5,560 bases of DNA, taken from the NCBI GenBank assembly GCA_900754805.1, contig CAAEEE010000117.1, forward strand, positions 1 through 5,560. Direction: 5' to 3'. Position 1 is the stretch's first letter, and the number at the start of each line of letters is the position of its first letter. Shown in pieces: positions 1-5,560 of the stretch. The translations under genes were made by a program, and so were the position numbers. Source of the DNA: Clostridia bacterium. GTDB lineage: Bacteria; Bacillota; Clostridia; Peptostreptococcales; Anaerovoracaceae. The notes beneath the pieces were generated by a model. The model was not told the origin of the DNA and did not search any database. It saw nothing but the letters and a program-made list of their open reading frames with translations.

Positions 1-1252
1 CGACCAGTCCGTTATAATCTTTTATGCCTGTGCCGATTTTAATAACAATGCTGTTTGTATCGTGCTGTCCGACAATTCCGCCTACTGTCGAATTACCGAC
101 AATCAGGCAGTCTTTTACTTTCGCTCGTTTAGCAGCACCCTGTCCAACAGCACCGCCGACACCGGTTCCGCTTCCCTGAATCGTGCAGCGAAGCACCGTG
201 TTGCCGTTTACATCGCGGTCGGACTGTCCTGCAATTCCGCCGATACGGTCGATTCCTTTGATGATACTGTCCTTAATTGTATTTTCATCCGTGTAAGAAG
301 TGCTTCTGACGAATCCTGCGATTCCGCCGCTGTCAATGGTTCCCGTGATTTCGCAGTCGCTGACCGTGCTCTTCTGAATATTCATAAATGTATAGCCTAT
401 AATTCCGCCGGCATTCGCTTTGCCGGTGATACGGCAGTTGCTTATTTCCGCGTTTTTCAAAAGTCCGTACACATTCGCATATCCGATGACTGCACCGGAA
501 TAAGCATTTCCGGCTTGAATTGTGGAGTCAGTTACCTTAACATTTGAGATTTTCATCTCTGCTTTTTTCATCGGTGCAATATCTCCGTTTGTCATGTATC
601 CGAATATGCCGCCTATGGTGTTGCTCTTTCCGATAACCGTACAGTTGTCTGCCTTTATATCGCTCACGACATTGTTTGCTCCGTTTTTAAGACATCCTGC
701 CAGAGTGCCTTGATCTGTGCTGCCGCTTCCGTTAACCCGGCAGTTGAGCAGCGAGATGTTTTTCATGCTGCCCCGGAAAAGTCCGACCATGCCGCTTTGG
801 TATGAGCCGCTGACCGTGCAGTCCTTAAAGATTACACCTTGCATGAAGCCTGTCCCCGAACCGATGATTCCGGTATGATAATCCTTACCCTTGATGTTTA
901 TTCCTTCAAATGCAACATTTTTACACTCTCCGATGACCGCACGAATCAGTCCTACAGACTTGCAGTACATCCAACCAAAATCGGTTTTCAAGAAGTTCAT
1001 TGAAGTGTTTAATTCCGCACTCTTGATTGTGTAATAAGGAAGTTCCGCTTCATCGTCAGCACTTGTTATATCGTAGTCCGAAGCACTTCCCTTCGTTCCA
1101 ACAAGTCTTAATATAAGCTTGTTCGCATAGGATTCGTCATAAGCAATCAGTCTCTTCCCACTGAAATCAACGTCTCCGGTAAGCTTAAAGTTTTCACAGT
1201 AAGAGTTTTCAACCTTCCGCTGCCAGTCGTCGATACTGCCGATTTCATGGAA
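1..1252 (-). other. GLUG beta-helix 3 with nine regular coils, residues 1437-1853 (continues past the left edge)
   Basis: The entry FHEIGSIDDW, then NFKLTGDVDFSGK (DVDFSGK at 1463-1469), mirrors helix 2. Between the entry and the coils lies an insertion of about 90 residues (1470-1560) with no glycine motif. Nine coils follow at a spacing of 25-39 residues, each with a glycine motif: SGMVG (1589), QGTLAG (1617), IGGIFGY (1649), SGAVIGY (1688), AGGIIGY (1717), SGGIAGF (1744), IGGIAGQ (1773), VGGAVGQ (1801) and VGGIVGQ (1826). Each is preceded by a strand ending in [DN]-[CS]-x-[IV]-x-G or a close variant. This is the most regular helix of the three. No closing LPxL-type segment has been reached, so the helix is not complete in the window. 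Whatever follows, possibly a catalytic or anchoring domain, is beyond base 1. Confidence 0.75.
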
Positions 1253-4200
1253 TTGCTGCGTGATACTCAGCGGCTGTCCGGCTCTCGCAAGGAAAGTCTT
1301 TCCCTCTTTCGTATATTGAATTGCCGTTATACGATATATATCATAACAGGATGCCGGGGAAGCATCCCGAATCGCTACAGAGGTCGTCGTTTCGCCTCTA
1401 ATCAGTTCGTGCCTTGCCGAAAGAGCCTGATGTCTCGTAAAGGTATCAACACCTTCGCCGCTTTCCAATCCTACCGATTCATCTGCAAAGGTGTAATCGG
1501 TATAAATCTTTTCAATTCGGATGCCCTGTGAATGACTGATAGTGAAATCCGCATTCCAGCTGCTTCCGCTTCCGGATGTACTGACAGCTCCGAGATGAAT
1601 TCCTTCACCGCCGTCTTCTCCTCCTATCAATATTTCATCATCCTGACCCGGCAGTACATTGCCGCTTGCATCTGCAAGCCTTGGCAGCGTCCCGTTTTCA
1701 CACCCGGTACAGTCATAATAATCCGTTGTCAGGTATGTCGTAAGCGTTCCCGCAGTCAAATCATCGTAGCTGAATTCCGTGCCTGCTCCCTTCTTTGAGC
1801 TTTCGTCTGCTGACAGAATGACCCTCGCCTGCTTATATACGCCGGCACTTACACTGCCGTCTGCACATACGAGGCTGAACGTGTCTCTTCGCTCATCTTG
1901 TTCATCCATCAATATGCCTGAGGAAACATTTCCGAAAACAAGCCCTGTTATCTCATCATCAAAGGCGATAGTAGACTTTCCGAACATTCCTCCCGCGTCT
2001 CCGTTAAAGCTTACAACATCGACATTGGAATATAAGTTACCTATGTCTGCGGAGGTTGCACTTAAATAGCCGACCAGACCGCCGACGAAGTCCGCATTTG
2101 CATTTACGGTTCCTGTTGCATAACATCCGTTTAAAGCAGCATTTGCACCGCTGACTGCTCCTATCAGTCCGCCTGCTGCTGAAGCATTGTTACTGATAAA
2201 CATGCTTTCAACATATACGCCTTGTGCGAAGCAGCGTGTAAGAATACTTCCTTCAACACCGCCTGCAAAGCCTCCTGTATGGTATTTCCCGTCTGTGGAA
2301 ACACAGGTGTTATAAAGCTTAATGTTTCTCACTCCGCACTCTGAAAGTGTAGAGTTACTGATTTTGCCTCCGATTCCTCCGACTGCGATTCCGCCGGAAA
2401 CATAACTCTTATTCGCATAGATTCCTTTCAGAACCGCGTTGCTGATTTCACCTGCAAGCAGTCCGCTTCTGCCGCCTGCCTCAATATTGACATCCGACAA
2501 GGTCAAATCGTACACCTCAGCTCCGTTGATTATCTTAAAGAGTCCTGCCTGCGAAGTAACTCCCGCACCGTATAAGTTCTTTTTATATGCAATATTCTTT
2601 ATTGTTTTTTCGTTGCCGTTAAACTCACCGGAATAGGTGGCGTTTACCATCACCTTATCTATCGTTTTTCCTTCAAAGTCAAGGTCGTTTTTCACAATAA
2701 AGTTTTCATCCGGTTTCTTGGCAATTTTTTCCCAGCTGTCAGTATTCCCAGCTGTATTTTCGATTCGCCAGAAGTAGCTTATGTTCGCATAGCGGTTCGT
2801 CAAATTATATCGGCTTCCCGGTGAATCGTCGTAATTTTTGAAAGTAACGCTCCGAACCTGATACTTCGACAAGCATTTCGTTGGATTGTAAACTTTCAGG
2901 TATACTGTCGTTACACCGCTTCCGTCTTTATAGGAACGAATCACTTCGCTGTCCAGTCCGTCGATGTCCACGCTGTAGATATCTCTGGCACTCTTATCAG
3001 AAAACTGCAGCATAAGAACCTGTGTATGACAGGTCTTATTATTTTCATCCGGCTTATCCCATGCTTCGTTTCCTTCGACATAGTCCTTCAGAATTTCATT
3101 GTACTTATTGGACGCATCCAGGGTATAAGTATCAGAAAACAACAGGTCAACCGTTCCTCTGGCCGCTTCATCCGGAAGTGGAATATACGGCTGTGCAGGC
3201 ATAACCTCGGAGGTGTAAATTACCTGCGGATAGCAGTTTGCCGAAACAGGATCCGAGACATTAAATCCCTTTACTCCTCTGCTGTTCTGATTCAATATGC
3301 CTTCCTGCCAGCTCTCGCTCTTCAATGCGAGAACCGAACAATATGCATTGTACTTATTATTGTAGGAATACTGCGAAATATAGTATATGTTTTTGCAAAC
3401 AGCAGTATTTGTGCCGACTGCAGGTCCCTGTGCCTCTACGGTTTTTCCTTCGTAAAGCACACTGCCCACTGAGTAACAGTTTCTTACATTTCCTTGGTTC
3501 TTTCCAACAATAATTCCGTGTTCCTTATAGGTGCTGTTGGAAGTAGAAATGTTCACCATAGCAAACACATTTTCAACAACTGCTCCACCCGTATTCCATG
3601 CAACCACGCCGCTCATATTGCCGTTATTATTCAACTTTTTGCCTTGATCGTGTACATAAATCTGACCCATGTGGTTTTCATCCGGGTTGTCTCCGTATAC
3701 GTAACCGTTTCGCACAGTACCTTGGTTCTGTCGAACCAGAATTGACCCCTGTCCGGCTGTCGTAAACGGCGTTTTCATTTCGACTGCGAAGTTCTCAATC
3801 AGTCCGTTATTAAAGCTCACGAAGCAGCCGTTATACTTTGGATACCCCCACGGAACGAGTTCGTCTGTTTCGTCAAGATGGTATCCCCATCCGTTTTTAT
3901 CTCCGTTGGTTAATCCATCGCCTTGTGAAAATTCAATCTTAATATTTCGGAGTGTTCCGTTATTCGTATAAATTAAGAGTCCGGCATCATTGTTATCATT
4001 GCTATACACATGATTTTTGAATACCATGTTGGAAATCTCGCTCTTCGCGCTTGCTGTCGTGATAAATGTTTTCCTGCTTCGATATTCAAAAGTGAATCCC
4101 TGGAAATCAATCTTCGCATTGTATACCGCTCCGAAGACATTTCCCTGTCTATAATCTTTCTGGAAATTTTGATCTCCGGTATCAGCATAGATGTCTGCAA

Positions 4201-5560
4201 TTACCACATATTTGTTCTTGCTCGCTTTTACTGCAAGCAGTTCCTGATAGTTCGAAATCGTATAAATCTGCTCTTCTGTCGTAAACTGGGTGCTGCTGAG
4301 CGGAATACGAAGTTCCTCATTAAGTTTTATGTAAATCTGTACTTTATAGGAATCTGTCTTGTATTTTGATTTTTCTGCGTCAAAGGAAAATGCAATCGGG
4401 TTTCCGTTGGTTCCTGTTCCGGTGTAGGAAAGCTCTCGCGTTTCTATCAGGCTCACCTTACCGCCATTGAACCTGTAAATATCAGCATAGAATGTTTTCG
4501 TGCTGAGCCATTCGTCCGGATCTGAAATTTCTGCCAGCATTTCAGCATTATAAGTGCTGCTGCTCTTTGGTGTAAGAGCTTTCAGATAAACCTTGCCTGT
4601 CGCTCCCATCTGAGTCTTTACTTCTGTCTCTAAGAGCAGGTAGTTTGATCTGAGACCTGAATCGGTATTGGCCTCCTCTGCGATGAATCGGAAAATATAT
4701 TTCGTATCTCCTTCAATATCATAGGAATTTCCATCTGAACTGAGGTTCTTATCCTTATACATCCTGAGCTGATAATACTCGCTGCTGTTTACATCAATTC
4801 GGAACGCCGCTACGATAACCGATGAGGTCCCTTTCGGCTTTCTCACCTGAAGAATGATGCTCGTGTTCTTATTGTCCTCATCATCGTTGACTGTTCTGTT
4901 CACAACGCCATCCAGGTCGCTGACCCGAATGTCCGCAGTAATGAATCCCGCATACCCTTGCACATTCTTCATTTCGATTTCAACCGATCTGCGCGATGTT
5001 TTGATCTTTGATACGCCGCCGCTTACCTTTAAATCAATTTTTTCATCGCCGTTTACATATTGAGCCTTGTATTTAGCACTGTAAGTGCTGTTGCTCTTCA
5101 GACCGCCCGGTGCAATTTTATCGGTGTCAAGCAAAATGCTTTCTCCGTTTTTAATCTTTTCCAGTTCTTCATCCGTCAGCGTATAGGAAATAACATCCTC
5201 GCCGCATGTCAAAGTTACCGTCATAATGCTTACAAACGGCTTTAAATCCTCATTTGTTGTATTTTTGATACTCAGCTTGATAACTGCGCGTGAAGATGTA
5301 TCAGCATCCGGAATTTGGCTTGTAACATTTGTCGCTTCAATGTATAACGCGCCGAGTGCGGAAATCTCCGAGGTATTGAAAACTTTCGTCGCAAGCGTTT
5401 TTTCCTGCATGCCCTTTCCGTCTGCAATATCACAGTCACACAGTAACAGAACCGTATAGGTTTTATTCTGTTCTAAAGAATCGACGATCGTTTTCTCTCC
5501 GCTTTTAACACTTTTGGTTTCCTGTCCGTTTATTTTTACGGTATTTCCCTTGGAGTCCAC
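1..5560 (-). CDS. Giant modular surface protein with Ig/FN3-like units and three GLUG beta-helices (internal fragment, both ends missing)
   Basis: One frame is open across the whole window: 1,853 complete codons from base 5560 to base 2, with base 1 belonging to the next codon. No in-frame stop or frameshift was found on reading it through. The domain order is four beta-sandwich units (residues 1-431), GLUG-type helix 1 (432-799), linker (800-929), GLUG helix 2 (930-1300), linker (1301-1436) and GLUG helix 3 (1437-1853). The textbook GLUG coil is at residues 1146-1165 (NGCYATG followed by VGGLVGY). Asn, Gly, Thr and Ser are abundant and no long hydrophobic stretch is visible, which fits an extracellular protein; signal peptide and wall anchor must lie outside. 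GLUG proteins include bacterial adhesin-like proteins and the N-terminal part of M26 zinc proteases, but no HExxH is present here. The function is therefore unassigned: adhesin, or stalk of a surface enzyme. The frame and the GLUG assignment are firm; the biological role is inferred. Confidence 0.95.
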   Translation of the reverse strand, partial: MDSKGNTVKINGQETKSVKSGEKTIVDSLEQNKTYTVLLLCDCDIADGKGMQEKTLATKVFNTSEISALGALYIEATNVTSQIPDADTSSRAVIKLSIKNTTNEDLKPFVSIMTVTLTCGEDVISYTLTDEELEKIKNGESILLDTDKIAPGGLKSNSTYSAKYKAQYVNGDEKIDLKVSGGVSKIKTSRRSVEIEMKNVQGYAGFITADIRVSDLDGVVNRTVNDDEDNKNTSIILQVRKPKGTSSVIVAAFRIDVNSSEYYQLRMYKDKNLSSDGNSYDIEGDTKYIFRFIAEEANTDSGLRSNYLLLETEVKTQMGATGKVYLKALTPKSSSTYNAEMLAEISDPDEWLSTKTFYADIYRFNGGKVSLIETRELSYTGTGTNGNPIAFSFDAEKSKYKTDSYKVQIYIKLNEELRIPLSSTQFTTEEQIYTISNYQELLAVKASKNKYVVIADIYADTGDQNFQKDYRQGNVFGAVYNAKIDFQGFTFEYRSRKTFITTASAKSEISNMVFKNHVYSNDNNDAGLLIYTNNGTLRNIKIEFSQGDGLTNGDKNGWGYHLDETDELVPWGYPKYNGCFVSFNNGLIENFAVEMKTPFTTAGQGSILVRQNQGTVRNGYVYGDNPDENHMGQIYVHDQGKKLNNNGNMSGVVAWNTGGAVVENVFAMVNISTSNSTYKEHGIIVGKNQGNVRNCYSVGSVLYEGKTVEAQGPAVGTNTAVCKNIYYISQYSYNNKYNAYCSVLALKSESWQEGILNQNSRGVKGFNVSDPVSANCYPQVIYTSEVMPAQPYIPLPDEAARGTVDLLFSDTYTLDASNKYNEILKDYVEGNEAWDKPDENNKTCHTQVLMLQFSDKSARDIYSVDIDGLDSEVIRSYKDGSGVTTVYLKVYNPTKCLSKYQVRSVTFKNYDDSPGSRYNLTNRYANISYFWRIENTAGNTDSWEKIAKKPDENFIVKNDLDFEGKTIDKVMVNATYSGEFNGNEKTIKNIAYKKNLYGAGVTSQAGLFKIINGAEVYDLTLSDVNIEAGGRSGLLAGEISNAVLKGIYANKSYVSGGIAVGGIGGKISNSTLSECGVRNIKLYNTCVSTDGKYHTGGFAGGVEGSILTRCFAQGVYVESMFISNNASAAGGLIGAVSGANAALNGCYATGTVNANADFVGGLVGYLSATSADIGNLYSNVDVVSFNGDAGGMFGKSTIAFDDEITGLVFGNVSSGILMDEQDERRDTFSLVCADGSVSAGVYKQARVILSADESSKKGAGTEFSYDDLTAGTLTTYLTTDYYDCTGCENGTLPRLADASGNVLPGQDDEILIGGEDGGEGIHLGAVSTSGSGSSWNADFTISHSQGIRIEKIYTDYTFADESVGLESGEGVDTFTRHQALSARHELIRGETTTSVAIRDASPASCYDIYRITAIQYTKEGKTFLARAGQPLSITQQFHEIGSIDDWQRKVENSYCENFKLTGDVDFSGKRLIAYDESYANKLILRLVGTKGSASDYDITSADDEAELPYYTIKSAELNTSMNFLKTDFGWMYCKSVGLIRAVIGECKNVAFEGINIKGKDYHTGIIGSGTGFMQGVIFKDCTVSGSYQSGMVGLFRGSMKNISLLNCRVNGSGSTDQGTLAGCLKNGANNVVSDIKADNCTVIGKSNTIGGIFGYMTNGDIAPMKKAEMKISNVKVTDSTIQAGNAYSGAVIGYANVYGLLKNAEISNCRITGKANAGGIIGYTFMNIQKSTVSDCEITGTIDSGGIAGFVRSTSYTDENTIKDSIIKGIDRIGGIAGQSDRDVNGNTVLRCTIQGSGTGVGGAVGQGAAKRAKVKDCLIVGNSTVGGIVGQHDTNSIVIKIGTGIKDYNGLV
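1253..1660 (-). other. Inter-helix linker domain B, residues 1301-1436
   Basis: The segment begins with a flexible, Gly- and acid-rich stretch (GGEDGGEG, then TSGSGSS), likely a hinge. It continues into a domain with alternating hydrophobic strands. Residues 1395-1416 match linker A residues 886-907 without a gap, sharing V1395, P1402, C1405 and Y1409, plus several conservative positions. The P-x-x-C lies 61 residues before the DVDF entry of helix 3, close to the 66 seen for linker A and helix 2. The two linkers therefore look like copies of one domain that travels with the helix after it. Function unknown. HELIR at 1384-1388 is not a zinc-binding HExxH, since the fifth residue is Arg. Confidence 0.5.
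1661..2773 (-). other. GLUG beta-helix 2 (most typical), residues 930-1300
   Basis: The entry is WRIEN, then NFIVKNDLDFEGKT with DLDFEGK at 959-965, followed by FNGNEKTIKNIAY (981-993), the usual lead-in of GLUG regions and of the segment upstream of M26 proteases. Six glycine-rich coils follow: SGLLAG (1032-1037), VGGIGG (1060-1065), GGFAGG (1096-1101), AGGLIG (1129-1134), VGGLVGY (1159-1165) and AGGMFG (1189-1194). NGCYATG at 1144-1150 is the best single match to the GLUG consensus. After the coils comes a region of about 95 residues ending in YYDCTGCENGTLPRL, with a CxxC at 1284-1287 and LPRL at 1292-1295 closing the module. The family is a right-handed beta-helix; its role here is probably structural or ligand-binding, which the sequence alone does not decide. 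Confidence 0.8.
2774..3163 (-). other. Inter-helix linker domain A, residues 800-929
   Basis: This segment lies between helix 1 and helix 2 and has none of the glycine-rich coils. Its first half (about 800-845) is polar and may be partly helical, including NKYNEILKDYVEG. Its second half has alternating hydrophobic strands. Residues 886-907 align without a gap to residues 1395-1416 of the second linker: V-x-[LI]-[KR]-x3-P-x2-C-x3-Y-[QR]-[VI]-x-[SA]-[VI]-x-[FY], with P893, C896 and Y900 as shared positions. The P-x-x-C lies 66 residues before the DLDF entry of the next helix. The tyrosine-plus-strand pattern also resembles the N-terminal beta-sandwich units, so this may be another, divergent member of that fold. 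I recognise no named family. Confidence 0.5.
3164..4267 (-). other. GLUG-type beta-helix 1 (divergent), residues 432-799
   Basis: The region opens with an entry segment, IYTISNYQELLAV, then NKYVVIADI (D456), which corresponds to the entries of the two later helices. It then carries a series of short coils built on N-x-G-x-[ILV]-x-N rather than the usual GG[IL]xG: NNGTLRN (G535), NNGLIEN (G586), NQGTVRN (G614), NTGGAVVEN (N664), NQGNVRN (G690) and a weaker NTAVCKN (N724). RNCYSVG at 693-699 is a clear GLUG-like element. The helix closes with NCYPQ (775-779) and a Pro-rich stretch ending LPDEA (795-799), which is how GLUG regions often end. A right-handed beta-helix is the expected fold for the family. 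Long insertions between coils, such as about 547-578, may form loops exposed for binding; that is inference. Confidence 0.65.
4268..5560 (-). repeat. Four tandem Ig/fibronectin-III-like beta-sandwich units (first one truncated)
   Basis: Residues 1-431 divide into four similar units: about 1-65 (cut by the edge), 66-189, 190-316 and 317-431. Each has a tyrosine in a turn followed by alternating hydrophobic residues, as in the tyrosine corner of FN3 and related folds: LEQNKTYTVLL (Y35), LKSNSTYSAKY (Y160), EGDTKYIFRF (Y288) and KTDSYKVQIYI (Y405). The tyrosines are 125, 128 and 117 residues apart. In the first three units a threonine that closes the unit lies exactly 28 residues after the tyrosine (T63, T188, T316); in the fourth it lies at 22-23 (T427, T428). 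Unit 3 has an acidic, Asn-rich loop at about 225-232 (NDDEDNKN) that might bind calcium. Such units commonly act as spacers in cell-surface proteins. The family name is by fold pattern only, since sequence identity between units is low. Confidence 0.6.

Noticed and set aside
76..409. Recurring AATTCCGCC or GATTCCGCC nonamers on the plus strand, looking like a short dispersed repeat
   Set aside because: On the minus strand they read GGC GGA ATT/ATC, the Gly-Gly-Ile codons of successive GLUG coils. The spacing follows the protein repeat, and the sequence between is not conserved, so it is neither a CRISPR nor an uptake or regulatory repeat.
62..547. Plus-strand open frame of 161 codons, rich in Ser, Ala, Asn and Asp
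   Set aside because: It lies opposite the third beta-helix and simply mirrors its repeated Gly-Gly-Ile and Asn codons. No ribosome binding site or recognisable domain is seen, and the minus frame has clear family motifs over the same bases.
1247..1411. Possible zinc protease motifs, HELIR (residues 1384-1388) and HEIGS (1438-1442)
   Set aside because: Neither has the second His of HExxH, and both lie in a linker or at a helix entry instead of a catalytic domain.
3973..4200. Minus-strand frame of 75 codons
   Set aside because: It is in a different register from the long open frame and lies within helix 1; it has no motif of its own.
3026..4369. Several plus-strand frames of 60-148 codons (for example 3026-3472 and 4010-4369)
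   Set aside because: All are antisense to the open minus frame, overlap one another in different frames, and encode compositions with no domain pattern.
5558..5560. GTG at the right edge as a start codon
   Set aside because: It is just the first codon of the window in this frame. The first beta-sandwich unit is clearly truncated there, no signal peptide follows, and the upstream sequence is not available to show a ribosome binding site.

Overview
The window lies entirely inside one very large protein-coding gene on the minus strand. Read from position 5560 down to position 2, the frame gives 1,853 consecutive sense codons with no stop, and neither the start nor the end of the gene is present. 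There is no intergenic DNA, RNA gene, mobile element or CRISPR array, and no promoter or terminator that I can support. Residue numbers below count from the right edge (residue 1 = bases 5560-5558); they are not the true protein numbering.

The protein looks like a secreted or surface-anchored modular fibre. In N-to-C order it has four tandem Ig/fibronectin-III-like beta-sandwich units (residues 1-431, the first truncated), a divergent GLUG-type beta-helix (432-799), a linker domain (800-929), a second and most typical GLUG beta-helix (930-1300), a second linker domain (1301-1436), and a third GLUG beta-helix with nine regular coils (1437-1853) that runs off the left edge. GLUG repeats (Pfam PF07581) are known from large surface proteins of Gram-positive and other bacteria, including the region upstream of the catalytic domain of M26 IgA-protease-type zinc metallopeptidases. 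No HExxH zinc site occurs in this window, so a protease activity is only a possibility for the unseen C-terminal part.

The organism is probably a Firmicute of the clostridial type, for instance an anaerobe of gut or mouth. This rests on moderate-to-low GC by eye, frequent AGA, ATA and GGA codons, and a giant modular surface protein of this class. It is an inference and the genus cannot be given.

The points most worth a second look are a duplicated linker domain that precedes the second and third helices at nearly the same spacing, a ladder of cysteines at equivalent coil positions in the third helix, and three successive beta-helices in one chain. I see no sign of a new multi-gene system.
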